Of a DNA stretch of 38,848 bases, positions 23,806 to 32,412 are shown in pieces. A program made the translations under genes and the position numbers. How positions within the stretch are numbered: the first letter of the stretch is position 1; each line of letters begins with the position of its first letter. Origin of the DNA: Bacteroidales bacterium (GTDB lineage Bacteria; Bacteroidota; Bacteroidia; Bacteroidales; UBA932); contig JAFUWY010000005.1 in assembly GCA_017477245.1 (NCBI GenBank), forward strand, positions 1-38,848, read 5' to 3'. The notes under the pieces were generated by a model. The model ran no database searches and had not been told where the DNA came from. It was given only the letters and a program-made list of their open reading frames with translations.

Positions 23806-24743
23806 CCATGGCAATCCAAATCCTCCTCCTGCTGGCCGGGCTGGCGCTGATCGTGTTCGGCGCCGACTGGCTCGTGGACGGCGCCTCCGCCATCGCGCGC
23901 CGTCTCGGTATCAGCGAATTCGTCATCGGCCTGACCATCGTGGGCTTCGGCACCAGCTGCCCGGAGCTCGTGGTCAGCCTGACCGGTGCCTTCCAGGGCA
24001 ACGCCGACATCTCCGTCGGCAACGTGGTGGGCTCCAACATCTTCAACACCCTGCTCATCCTGGGCCTGACCGCCGTGATCGCGCAGGTGGCCGTGACGCG
24101 CTCCAACAGCCGCCGGGACATCCCGATCTGCCTGCTGGTCACGTTCATCTTCGCCTTCCTGGGCATCGCCGGCGGCGGGCTCACCCGCTGGGAAGGCATC
24201 GCCTTCCTGCTGATCTTCGCCGGCTATATGTTTTACTGCTTCAAGACCGACACGGGCTCTTCCGCCGGCGACGAGCCGGCCAAGGAACGCAGCCTCTGGA
24301 TGGCGCTGCTGCTTGTCGCTGCCGGCCTGGGCGGCCTGATCGCCGGCGGCAACCTCTTCGTGGACAACGCCGTGGAGATCGCCCGCGCGCTGGGCGTGTC
24401 CGACAAGTTCATCGCCATCACCCTGCTGGCGGGCGGCACTTCCCTGCCCGAGCTGGCGACCTGCATCGTGGCCGCCGCCAAGAAGAAGGACCAGCTGGCC
24501 CTGGGCAACGTCCTGGGATCCAACGTCTTCAACATCCTGCTGATCCTCGGCACCTCCGCCGTGGTCACGCCGCTCTCCACCCTCGCCATGACCTGGGTCG
24601 ACTTCGGTGTGCTGCTGCTCAGCGCCGTGCTGGTCTGGCTCTGGACCTACACCGGCCGCCGCGACCACATCGACCGCTGGGAGGGAGCCCTGATGCTCCT
24701 CTGCTTCGCCGGCTACTACACCTGGCTTTTCATGAAACTATAA
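23802..24743 (+). CDS. Calcium/sodium antiporter, YrbG/CaCA family
   Basis: A 313-residue inner-membrane antiporter with about ten spans. The two inverted alpha-repeats of the family are plain: GFGTSCPELVVSLTGAFQGN with VGNVVGSNIFN, and AGGTSLPELATCIVAAAKKK with LGNVLGSNVFN. The acidic Glu in each PEL motif is the cation site. The ATG at 23802 overlaps the rlmD stop as ATGA; a second ATG at 23808 would serve too. It probably exports Ca2+ in exchange for Na+ or H+. Confidence 0.93.
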   Translation: MTMAIQILLLLAGLALIVFGADWLVDGASAIARRLGISEFVIGLTIVGFGTSCPELVVSLTGAFQGNADISVGNVVGSNIFNTLLILGLTAVIAQVAVTRSNSRRDIPICLLVTFIFAFLGIAGGGLTRWEGIAFLLIFAGYMFYCFKTDTGSSAGDEPAKERSLWMALLLVAAGLGGLIAGGNLFVDNAVEIARALGVSDKFIAITLLAGGTSLPELATCIVAAAKKKDQLALGNVLGSNVFNILLILGTSAVVTPLSTLAMTWVDFGVLLLSAVLVWLWTYTGRRDHIDRWEGALMLLCFAGYYTWLFMKL

Positions 24744-24755
24744 TCAATCAAGCAT

Positions 24756-26039
24756 ATGCGTTTCAAACCCACTCAGTACCGTCTGATGAACGTGGCGACC
24801 GGCCGCGTCTTCGAGGACCGCGGCTGGGACCTCGCCGACCCGCAGGGCGGCGACCCGTCCCTGGTCCGCGCCATTTATGAGCAGAAGCAGTTCACGCCCC
24901 GCGACGACCTGCGCGGCCTGTACCGCTACGCCGAATGGATGCCCATCCGCCGCACGCTCAGACACTCCGCCGCGCCGGTCACGTACAAGTCCAAGGGCCT
25001 GGCCAAACACCTGGGACTCAACAACCTGTATATCACTTTCTCGGGCTACAACCCGCGGATCGGCGCCAAGATGCAGACCTGCTCCTTCAAGGAGACCGAG
25101 GCCTTCAGCGTCTGCGCGCGCATGGACAAGAAGGAAGAGCGCGTGCTCGTGGTCCAGTCGGCCGGCAACACGGCCCGCGCCTTCGCGCAGGTGTGTTCCG
25201 ACAACGAGATCCCCGTCGTGATCTGCATCCCGGAGGACAACCAGCACGACCTGTGGTTCCACAAGCGGCTCCACCGCTGCGTCAAGCTCGTGGCCGCCCC
25301 GCACGGCTGCGACTACTACGACGCCATCGCCCTGGGCGAGAAACTGGCCCAGGATCCGCACTTCTTCCTCGAGGGCGGCGCCAAGAACGTGGCGCGCCGC
25401 GACGGCATGGGCACGACCCTGCTCAGCTGCGTGGAGAAGACCGGCCGCATCCCCGACGCCTACTTCCAGGCCGTCGGCTCCGGCACGGGCGCCATCGCCG
25501 CCTGGGAGAACGCCGAGCGCCTGGCGGCCGACGGCCGCTTCGGCGAGAACAAGATGCGCGTCTACGTGGCCCAGAACGCCCCGTTCACGCTGATCCACGA
25601 CTCCTGGAAGGCACACAGCCGCGGGCTCGTCGCGCTCGACCCCGTGGAGGGCCGCCGGCAGGCCGAGGTGATCCTCGCCAAGGTGCTCTCCAACCGCAAG
25701 CCGCCCTACGGGCTGGCCGGCGGCATGTTCGACGTGCTCGAGGCGAGCGGCGGAGACACCTTCACCTGCACCAACGACGACATCATGTACTGGCTGCTGC
25801 AGTTCCGCAACCTCGAGGGTTACGACCTGCTGCCGGCGCCGTGCGCGGCCGTGGCCGCCCTGGCGCAGGCCGTCCGCGAAGGCCGTGTCGGCAAGGACGA
25901 GTGCATCATGCTCAACTGTACGGGCGGCGGCACCCTGGCCTCGATGGCCAAGGGCTACGTGCTCAAGGAGCCGGACCTGGTCCTCGACCCTTCCCTGCCT
26001 GCTGAGGAGATCATCGCTGCGGTGCGCAGCCTCTTCTAG
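24756..26039 (+). CDS. Cysteate synthase (PLP-dependent, threonine-synthase-like)
   Basis: The family converts O-phosphoserine and sulfite into L-cysteate. The 427-residue protein has a fold type II PLP core. The cofactor Lys112 is in CSFKETEAF, the AGNTARAFAQ loop follows, and the phosphate-binding glycine loop is QAVGSGTGAIAAWE. The C-terminal CTGGGTLASM is also conserved. It resembles Bacteroidetes proteins annotated as cysteate synthase more than ordinary threonine synthases. Cysteate is the head-group precursor of capnine sulfonolipids, made by several Bacteroidetes. It begins 12 bp after the antiporter gene. The TAG stop overlaps the stop codon of the convergent gene at a CTAG. Confidence 0.82.
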   Translation: MRFKPTQYRLMNVATGRVFEDRGWDLADPQGGDPSLVRAIYEQKQFTPRDDLRGLYRYAEWMPIRRTLRHSAAPVTYKSKGLAKHLGLNNLYITFSGYNPRIGAKMQTCSFKETEAFSVCARMDKKEERVLVVQSAGNTARAFAQVCSDNEIPVVICIPEDNQHDLWFHKRLHRCVKLVAAPHGCDYYDAIALGEKLAQDPHFFLEGGAKNVARRDGMGTTLLSCVEKTGRIPDAYFQAVGSGTGAIAAWENAERLAADGRFGENKMRVYVAQNAPFTLIHDSWKAHSRGLVALDPVEGRRQAEVILAKVLSNRKPPYGLAGGMFDVLEASGGDTFTCTNDDIMYWLLQFRNLEGYDLLPAPCAAVAALAQAVREGRVGKDECIMLNCTGGGTLASMAKGYVLKEPDLVLDPSLPAEEIIAAVRSLF

Positions 26040-26662
26040 AAATTAATCGCAATCGTCAGATCCAGCGCACAATAGTCCGCATCGTTCCTGCGGATGTTGT
26101 GCGCTGGCGTGTATCCGGGCCCGTCCGGATTGGGGATGCGCGGGTGGTCCCGCAGGTACTTCACGCCCACGAGCAGGTCCAGGTTGCAATCCACGCTCAG
26201 CGGCAGGCGGTAGCCCCCGCCGAGCACGGCCAGCCAGCCCAGGTTGTAGCCGCCTGAGAGCGTGTGCCAGGCAGGGCCGCCCTGCGCATAGGCGAACACC
26301 CCCTCCGACGCCGTGGTCTGCGGGAAATAGCTCGCGCGCAGCTGGAGGGGATACAGGCGGTTGTCCTTGCCCGTGCCGATGTAGCCGGCATAGAGGGCGA
26401 GGTTCAGCTTCGGCAGGATGTCGCAGCCGATCTGGGCGTAGACGGAGCCGTTGGCGGCCAGGTGCATCCCGGCATGCTGCTCGTGGATGCGGTAGCCCTC
26501 CTCGCTGAAGATATTGTAGTTGCGGCCCAGGAACAGGCACTGGCTGTAGCCCCACTCCATCCCGATGCGGAAATGCCGGAAGAACCAGTTGTCCGGCATG
26601 GTCGCGTGCGCGCTGAAGGACGCAAGCAATAATAAGAATATCAAAATCTTGCGACGAGCCAT
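26036..26662 (-). CDS. Predicted outer-membrane beta-barrel protein
   Basis: A 208-residue protein with a signal peptide (RRKILIFLLLLASFSAHA). The remainder has the alternating pattern of membrane strands (LNLALYAGYIGTGKDNRLYP, LQLRASYFPQT) and ends in DLTIAINF, with the terminal Phe usual for outer-membrane barrels. Its start overlaps the stop of the upstream gene (26662) by ATGA. It may belong to the DUF3575-like barrels; I cannot assign a function. Confidence 0.75.
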   Translation of the reverse strand: MARRKILIFLLLLASFSAHATMPDNWFFRHFRIGMEWGYSQCLFLGRNYNIFSEEGYRIHEQHAGMHLAANGSVYAQIGCDILPKLNLALYAGYIGTGKDNRLYPLQLRASYFPQTTASEGVFAYAQGGPAWHTLSGGYNLGWLAVLGGGYRLPLSVDCNLDLLVGVKYLRDHPRIPNPDGPGYTPAHNIRRNDADYCALDLTIAINF

Positions 26663-27240
26663 CAGAACCGGTACATGAGGTTAACTTGCGGAAGGTAGGC
26701 GTTGAAGACGCCGTTGCGGTAGAACGAAACCAGCAGGGTCCCCGTGCGCCGGTCGGTGCGCAGGTGCACGCCCGGCGCCACGCTGAAACCGACGTCGAGG
26801 GTGAACCGGCGGCCGAGGTCCACGCACAGGCCCAGGTTGCCCGTCACGGAGGCCATCCCGCCCGGATTGCGCAGCAGCTGCCGGTCGTTGGCGCTGAACA
26901 TGCCCGGCTCGAAATCGTGGACATAGCCGAGCTGTCCGCCGGCGCCCGCGTGGAGGCGGAGCCGGTGGTCCGGTCCGGTATGGGTCCAGAGGATATAGTC
27001 GTGCGTATAGGCCAGGCAGGCGCCCACGTCGCGGGTCCGCCCGGACAGCAGGCCGTAGAAATCGGTACGCAGGGTGAGGATGTCCATCTCGCCGCTCTCC
27101 GGTGCGCAGAACAGCGCCGTGACGCCGACGCCCTTGGGCGAATGGAGCATCCCGAGCCGGAGCTGCTCGCGGGCCTGCAGCGCCGTGCAGGAGAGCAGCA
27201 GCGCAGCGGTCACCAGCAGGGTATGGACGGTCCGGCACAC
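26662..27240 (-). CDS. Predicted outer-membrane or periplasmic protein, unknown function
   Basis: The frame is open back to 27378. I prefer the GTG at 27240, which puts a good signal peptide (CRTVHTLLVTAALLLSCTAL, QA) at the N-terminus and avoids overlap with the divergent promoter. An ATG at 27300 is the main alternative. The mature part has strand-like segments (LRLHAGAGGQLGYVHDF, FTLDVGFSVAPGVHL) and ends in NLMYRF, again with terminal Phe. It is co-transcribed with the barrel protein downstream (ATGA overlap); the two may form one envelope unit. No named family is recognised. Confidence 0.65.
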   Translation of the reverse strand: MCRTVHTLLVTAALLLSCTALQAREQLRLGMLHSPKGVGVTALFCAPESGEMDILTLRTDFYGLLSGRTRDVGACLAYTHDYILWTHTGPDHRLRLHAGAGGQLGYVHDFEPGMFSANDRQLLRNPGGMASVTGNLGLCVDLGRRFTLDVGFSVAPGVHLRTDRRTGTLLVSFYRNGVFNAYLPQVNLMYRF

Positions 27241-27260
27241 GAGACGAAGATACTCATTTC

Positions 27261-27292
27261 TTTGATTTATTCCTACGAAAGTGTTATCTTCG
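27261..27292 (+). promoter_or_regulatory. Promoter of the 27323-rarA operon
   Basis: TTTG at 27261-27264, a 20-bp spacer and TATCTTCG at 27285-27292 fit the Bacteroidetes promoter with one mismatch. The start codon is 30 bp further on. Confidence 0.65.
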
Positions 27293-27322
27293 CATGTCAT
27301 ATTGTAACTAAAACCTACTGAA

Positions 27323-28459
27323 ATGCCAGTCGAGATCAGACCCGTCCGGAACCGCCGCGAACTGCGGCAGTTCGTCAATTTCCCGGAGCGACTCTACAAA
27401 GACAACCCCTACTATGTCCCGAAGCTCGTCTTCGACCAGATGGACACGCTGGACCAGGAGAAGGGAGCAGCGCAGGAGTTCTGCGACTCCGTCCTGTACA
27501 TGGCCTACAAGGACGGCGAACCGGTCGGCCGCGTGGCCGCCATCGTCAACCACAAGGCCAATGAGCAGTGGAACCACAAGGAAGTCCGCTTCGGCTGGTA
27601 CGATTTCGTGGACGACCGGGAGGTCTCCAAGGCCTTGATGGACAAGGTCGAGGAGTTCGGCCGCAAGCACGGCATGGAGTCGGTCGTCGGGCCGCTGGGA
27701 TTCACGGATTTCGATCCGGAAGGCATGCTTGTCGACGGCTACGACCGCCTGAGCACCATGGCCCTGATCTACAATTTCCCCTACTACAACGACCACATGG
27801 ACGCCATGGGCTTCGGCAAGGACGCCGACTGGATCGAGTACAAGGTGCAGGTCCCCACGGTGATGCCCGAGCGCTGGCCGCGCCTCGAGAAGATCATCAT
27901 GGAGCGCGCGGGCGTCCACCTGCGCCCGCTGACCCGCAAGATCATCCGCGAGGAGGATTACGGCCACAAGGTGTTCCGCTGCATCAACGACTGCTACAAG
28001 GACCTCTACAACTTCACGGTCCTGCCGGACCACATGGCCGACAAATACCTCGGATTCTACCTCAGCATCCTGGACCTTCGCTTCCTGTCGATGGTCGAGA
28101 ACGACAAGGGCGACCTCGTGGCCTTCGGCATCTCGATGCCCTCGATCGTCAAGGCGCTGCAGAAGACCCGGGGCAAGCTCTTCCCCTTCGGGTGGTGGCC
28201 CCTGCTCAAGGCCATGTTCGTCAAGCACGACGACATGGCGGAGCTGCTGCTCGTGGGCGTGCATCCGGACTACCAGAACAGCGGCGTGAACTCCCTCGTG
28301 TTCATGGACATGTTCCGCAAGTTCAACGCCATGGGCATCAAAGTGGCCGAAACGAATGCCATCCTGGAGACGAACCTCAAGAATCAGGGGCAGTTCCGCG
28401 ACTTCGAGCACGAATGTAAGAAGCGCCGCCGCTCTTATATCAAGAAGCTTGAATATTAG
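27323..28459 (+). CDS. GNAT-fold N-acetyltransferase-like protein (YghO-like)
   Basis: A 378-residue soluble protein. The N-terminal part (FVNFPERLYKDNPYYVPKL) and the segment VGPLGFTDFDPEGMLVDG are hallmarks of a conserved Bacteroidetes family related to E. coli YghO. The C-terminal ~100 residues have a GNAT-like pattern (LLLVGVHPDYQNSGVNSLVF). The substrate is unknown. It starts 30 bp after a well-matched promoter and ends 14 bp before rarA, so the two are likely one operon. Confidence 0.75.
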   Translation: MPVEIRPVRNRRELRQFVNFPERLYKDNPYYVPKLVFDQMDTLDQEKGAAQEFCDSVLYMAYKDGEPVGRVAAIVNHKANEQWNHKEVRFGWYDFVDDREVSKALMDKVEEFGRKHGMESVVGPLGFTDFDPEGMLVDGYDRLSTMALIYNFPYYNDHMDAMGFGKDADWIEYKVQVPTVMPERWPRLEKIIMERAGVHLRPLTRKIIREEDYGHKVFRCINDCYKDLYNFTVLPDHMADKYLGFYLSILDLRFLSMVENDKGDLVAFGISMPSIVKALQKTRGKLFPFGWWPLLKAMFVKHDDMAELLLVGVHPDYQNSGVNSLVFMDMFRKFNAMGIKVAETNAILETNLKNQGQFRDFEHECKKRRRSYIKKLEY

Positions 28460-28473
28460 GAAGTGAAACAAAT

Positions 28474-29778
28474 ATGTTCGAGTCATTAACAAAAATGTTA
28501 CCGCCGCTTCCGGAGCGCATGCGGCCCCAAAAGCTGTCCGACTACGTCGGTCAGCGGCATCTCGTGGGCCCCGGGTGCATCCTGCGTAACATGATCGACT
28601 CGGGCGTGCTGTCTTCCTTCATCCTGTGGGGCCCGCCGGGCGTCGGCAAGACGACGCTGGCCCGCATCATCGCCGGCACGCTGGACCGCGAGTTCTATAC
28701 CCTCTCCGCGGTCAGTTCCGGCGTCAAGGACGTGCGTGACGTGATCGAGTCCGCCAAGGGCAAGTCGCTCTTCTCCCAGGCCGGGGCGCCGATCCTCTTC
28801 ATCGACGAGATCCATCGCTTCAACAAGGCCCAGCAGGACGCCCTCCTGGGCGCCGTGGAGGCCGGCACCGTGGTCCTGATCGGCGCGACGACGGAGAACC
28901 CGTCGTTTGAGGTGATCACTCCCCTGCTGTCCCGCTGCCAGGTGTTCGTCCTCAAGTCGCTGGAGGTCGCGGACCTGCAGCAGCTGCTGGACCGCGCCCT
29001 GCGCGAAGACGTGGTCCTGAAGGAGCGCAAGATCGAGGTCCGGCAGACCGAGGCGCTCTTCCGCCACAGCGGCGGAGACGCGCGCAAGTTGCTGAATATC
29101 CTGGAGATCGTGGTCGACTCCCAGCTGGGCAAGGCCGACCCGGTCGTGATCGACAACCAGACGGTGACCGCCTGCCTGCAGGAGAACGTGGCCATCTACG
29201 ACAAGGGCGGCGAGATGCACTACGACATCATCTCCGCCTTCATCAAGAGCGTCCGGGGCTCCGACCCCAACGCGGCCGTCTACTGGATGGCGCGGATGCT
29301 GGACGGCGGCGAGGATCCCCTGTTCATCGCCCGCCGGCTCTGCATCCTGGCGGCCGAGGACATCGGCCTCGCCAATCCCAACGCGCTGCTGCTGGCCGAC
29401 GCCACCTTCCGCATCGTCCACTCGATCGGCATGCCCGAGGCGCGCATCCCCCTGAGCGAATGCGCCATCTACCTCGCCAGCAGCCCCAAGAGCAACGCCG
29501 CGTACCTGGCGATCGACGCCGCCATGCAGGCGGCCAAGAGCGACCAGACGGCCGCCGTGCCCCTGTATCTGCGCAATGCGCCCACCAAGCTGATGGAGGA
29601 CCTGGGCTACGCCGACGGCTACAAGTATGCCCACGACTACCCGGGACACTTCACGGACCTGGAGTTCCTGCCCCCGCAGTTCTCCGGCACCGTCTTCTAC
29701 GAGCCGCAGCCCAACCGCCATGAGGACACCCTCAAGGCTTATCTCTCGGCCTGCTGGCCCAAGTATTACAAGAAATAG
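28474..29778 (+). CDS. rarA: Replication-associated recombination protein A (AAA+ ATPase)
   Basis: RarA (MgsA) acts at stalled replication forks. The 434-residue protein starts with RMRPQKLSDYVGQRHLVGPG. It has Walker A GPPGVGKTT, Walker B LFIDEIHRFNKAQQD, sensor 1 GATTENPSFEV and an arginine finger in PLLSRCQVF. The C-terminal MgsA domain carries GSDPNAAVYWMARML and AAEDIGLANPNAL. All expected motifs are intact. The stop lies one base from the stop of the convergent transglycosylase gene. Confidence 0.96.
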   Translation: MFESLTKMLPPLPERMRPQKLSDYVGQRHLVGPGCILRNMIDSGVLSSFILWGPPGVGKTTLARIIAGTLDREFYTLSAVSSGVKDVRDVIESAKGKSLFSQAGAPILFIDEIHRFNKAQQDALLGAVEAGTVVLIGATTENPSFEVITPLLSRCQVFVLKSLEVADLQQLLDRALREDVVLKERKIEVRQTEALFRHSGGDARKLLNILEIVVDSQLGKADPVVIDNQTVTACLQENVAIYDKGGEMHYDIISAFIKSVRGSDPNAAVYWMARMLDGGEDPLFIARRLCILAAEDIGLANPNALLLADATFRIVHSIGMPEARIPLSECAIYLASSPKSNAAYLAIDAAMQAAKSDQTAAVPLYLRNAPTKLMEDLGYADGYKYAHDYPGHFTDLEFLPPQFSGTVFYEPQPNRHEDTLKAYLSACWPKYYKK

Positions 29779-29779
29779 A

Positions 29780-31510
29780 CTACGGGATCGGGATCGTCAG
29801 CTTCTGCCCGGCGCGGATGGCGTCGGACCGGAGGCCGTTGGCCTTCTTGATGTTGTCGGCCGACACGCCCGGATAGAGCTTGGCGATCTTGAAGAGCGAA
29901 TCCCCGCTCTTGACCGTGTAGACGACAGTCTTGGAAGCCTTGACGCCGCTGGAAGCGGTGCTGCCGGAGCCGGATGCCGTCGACGAGGCGGCCGGGCCGC
30001 CGTTCCGGTAGATATACAACGTCTGCCCCGCACGGATGTTGTTGGACCTGAGGTTGTTCCAGCTCTTGAGCTGGCTCACCGTGACGCCGTAGCGCGAAGC
30101 GATGCGGCCCAGGTAGTCGCCGCTGCGGACCTTGTAGGCGATGCGCGTCGAGCCGGAGGCGGACGAGCTGCGCGAGGACGTCGTCCCGACGCGGTTGCCG
30201 CTGCGGTCGCGCAGCACCTTGACGTTCATCAGCGAATCCGCCTTGTAGGCGTAGAGCGAGTCTGCATTGGCCTCCAGGAAGGGACCGGTCCAGTTGTACG
30301 GGAGCTTCAGGACGTAGGTGTGGTCGTTGCCGGGGATGATGTCGTGGATGTACTGCGGATTGAGGTTCTCCAGGTCCTCCATCGGCACGCCCACCAGGGC
30401 GTTGATCTGCGCGAAATGCAGGTTCTTGTTGATGTGGAAGGTGTCCGTCTGGGCGGGCATGCCCACATTCTGCGGCACGATGCCGTACTCGCGGTAATAG
30501 GTCATCGCGTACATGGCCCCGACGAAGGCCGGGACGTAGCCGCGGGTCTCGCGCGGCAGGTACGGGTAGATGCTCCAGAAGTCCCGCCGGCCGTCGGCGC
30601 GGCGGATGGCCTTGGAGACGTTGCCCAGGCCGCAGTTGTAGGAGCTGATGGCCAGCGACCAGTCGCCGAAGATCTTGTAGGCGTCGCGGAGGTAGCGCGC
30701 GGCGGCATCCATGGCCTTCTCCACGTCCAGCCGCTCGTCGACGAACGAATTGATCTCCAGGCCGTAGCTGCGGGCCGTGTTGTAGATGAACTGCCACATG
30801 CCGCGCGCGCCGGCGCGGGACGTGGCCACCGGGTTGAGCATGGACTCGATGATGGCCATGTACTTGAGTTCGTGCGGCAGGTCGTAGCGCGACAGGACCT
30901 CCTCGAAGATCGGGAAATAATACTGGCTCAGACCCATCACCCGGCCCATGCGCGAGGTCATGCGCTCGGAATAGAGGATGATGTAGTTCTTGACGTTGTC
31001 GTTGAACGGCAGCGTGATGAAGGAGTTCATCGCCGCGAGGCGACGCATCATCTCTTCGTCCGAGACGTTGGACGAGAAGCGGACGGAGTCCATGTCGTAT
31101 TCGTTCACGGTATCGAAATCCTGGGCGAACGAGCTCTTGTACCACAGGTGCAGCAGGCTGTCGCTGACCTCGGTGGTGTATTCGATCTGCTCTTCTTCGG
31201 CCTCCTCTTCCTCGCTGTTGCCTTCCAGCACGGCGATGTCGTACTCGTCCAGGTACTTGCGCTCCTGCAGGCTGTCCACGAGCAGCTGCAGGGAGTCGAG
31301 GCTCCCCTTGAGGAGTTCGTTCTCCTCGAGGACCTGCTTCTTCGTGGGGGTACGGCGGCCGAACAGCCCGCCCAGGCGCTCCTGGAAGGTCTTGCGGGGC
31401 GTGGATGTCCGGAGGGTGTCGCCGGGAGTCGCTGCGGTCTGCCAGTTCTGCGCCCCGAGCGGGAGCGCGGTGAGCAGGCAGGCGGTTATGAGGGTGGCTA
31501 TCTTGTTCAT
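29780..31510 (-). CDS. Membrane-bound lytic murein transglycosylase with two LysM domains (MltD-like)
   Basis: It cleaves peptidoglycan glycan strands to 1,6-anhydro products in the periplasm. The signal peptide is MNKIATLITACLLTALPLGA. Residues ~215-330 are the SLT domain, with the catalytic Glu in AIIESMLNP near 222 and the motifs SRAGARGMWQF, AARYLRDAY and SSYNCGLGN. Two LysM repeats follow (YKVRSGDYLGRIASRYGVTV and YTVKSGDSLFKIAKLYPGVS), joined by a Ser/Thr/Gly-rich linker. The length is 576 residues. It is the last gene of the parA-parB-DUF5683 run, an arrangement common in Bacteroidetes. Confidence 0.95.
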   Translation of the reverse strand: MNKIATLITACLLTALPLGAQNWQTAATPGDTLRTSTPRKTFQERLGGLFGRRTPTKKQVLEENELLKGSLDSLQLLVDSLQERKYLDEYDIAVLEGNSEEEEAEEEQIEYTTEVSDSLLHLWYKSSFAQDFDTVNEYDMDSVRFSSNVSDEEMMRRLAAMNSFITLPFNDNVKNYIILYSERMTSRMGRVMGLSQYYFPIFEEVLSRYDLPHELKYMAIIESMLNPVATSRAGARGMWQFIYNTARSYGLEINSFVDERLDVEKAMDAAARYLRDAYKIFGDWSLAISSYNCGLGNVSKAIRRADGRRDFWSIYPYLPRETRGYVPAFVGAMYAMTYYREYGIVPQNVGMPAQTDTFHINKNLHFAQINALVGVPMEDLENLNPQYIHDIIPGNDHTYVLKLPYNWTGPFLEANADSLYAYKADSLMNVKVLRDRSGNRVGTTSSRSSSASGSTRIAYKVRSGDYLGRIASRYGVTVSQLKSWNNLRSNNIRAGQTLYIYRNGGPAASSTASGSGSTASSGVKASKTVVYTVKSGDSLFKIAKLYPGVSADNIKKANGLRSDAIRAGQKLTIPIP

Positions 31511-31512
31511 TC

Positions 31513-32412
31513 TCAGAAATTCAGGCCCAGCTTGAGGCCGAAGGCGGCCTGGCCGGAGACGGGGGTTACGGAGGCGAATTGGTTCTGCGGCAGGATCACG
31601 GTCGGAGCCACCTTGAGCGCCAGGTCGTCGTCCACCTCGAAATTGTGCATGTAGGAGAAGACGTTGGCGTCGATGACCTGCAGCAGGTACAGGGCGGCGA
31701 TGGCCAGGATCGAGTAGTCGCGGTAACGCCGGTAGACGTTGCGGTAGTAGAGCGCCTGGTCGGCCGTGATGGGCCCGGTGTAATCGACATCGGGGTCCGT
31801 GGCCTGCAGGTAGATGGAGCGGAAACGCTGGAAATTCTTGTTGCAGTCCGCGTAGTAGTGGACGGCGAACCCGATGGCGCCCAGGTAGACGGGCAGCTTC
31901 CAGTATTCGCGGTTGTAGATCTGGCCCAGGCCCGGCACGAACAGCGAGTAGAGCGTGGCCGTGCCCGGATGCGGGTAGTCGTTGGGACGGAAATTGATCA
32001 CGCCGTCCATCAGCGTGGCCCAGTAGGCCACGCCGGCGCCGATGAAGCAGTACTTGGCGGCTTCGTGGCGCCCGGAGGTGTTGAGCCAGATACCGGCGCC
32101 CAGCGAGCCGCCGATCGTGCCGTAGACGATGGGAAGCTTCCAGGCCTGGCGGTTGTAGATCTGGGAGCCGCCGAGGATGAGGGCGGAGCCGCCCGTCATC
32201 GTGCCGATCTTGATCTCCTGTTCGTGGCGCAGGCCGGCGAAATACTCCTTGAAGGAGAACAGGACGTCGGTCGAGTCCGCGGAGGCGGCCGGGTCGTCGT
32301 TGTACTGCTGGGAGAAGGCCTGCTCCTTGAACTGGGCGGAAGCGTCCACCGCACAGAAGGCCGCGGCGAACGCCGCTGCCATCAACGTGCAGATGAGCTT
32401 CAGGTGATTCAT
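31513..32412 (-). CDS. DUF5683 family membrane protein
   Basis: A 299-residue protein starting at the ATG at 32412, which overlaps the parB stop (TAATG). The signal sequence is LICTLMAAAFAAAFCAVDASA. Several short hydrophobic segments follow, with two similar motifs, SLFVPGLGQIYNREYWKLP and GGSQIYNRQAWKLP. These are the repeated GLGQ-Y-R-YWK elements of DUF5683. The function of the family is not known; its constant place between parB and a transglycosylase suggests a link between chromosome segregation and envelope growth (inference). Confidence 0.88.
   Translation of the reverse strand: MNHLKLICTLMAAAFAAAFCAVDASAQFKEQAFSQQYNDDPAASADSTDVLFSFKEYFAGLRHEQEIKIGTMTGGSALILGGSQIYNRQAWKLPIVYGTIGGSLGAGIWLNTSGRHEAAKYCFIGAGVAYWATLMDGVINFRPNDYPHPGTATLYSLFVPGLGQIYNREYWKLPVYLGAIGFAVHYYADCNKNFQRFRSIYLQATDPDVDYTGPITADQALYYRNVYRRYRDYSILAIAALYLLQVIDANVFSYMHNFEVDDDLALKVAPTVILPQNQFASVTPVSGQAAFGLKLGLNF

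Noticed and set aside
22393-23814. Minus-strand open frame covering rlmD
   Set aside because: Antisense shadow; rlmD on the plus strand has all family motifs.
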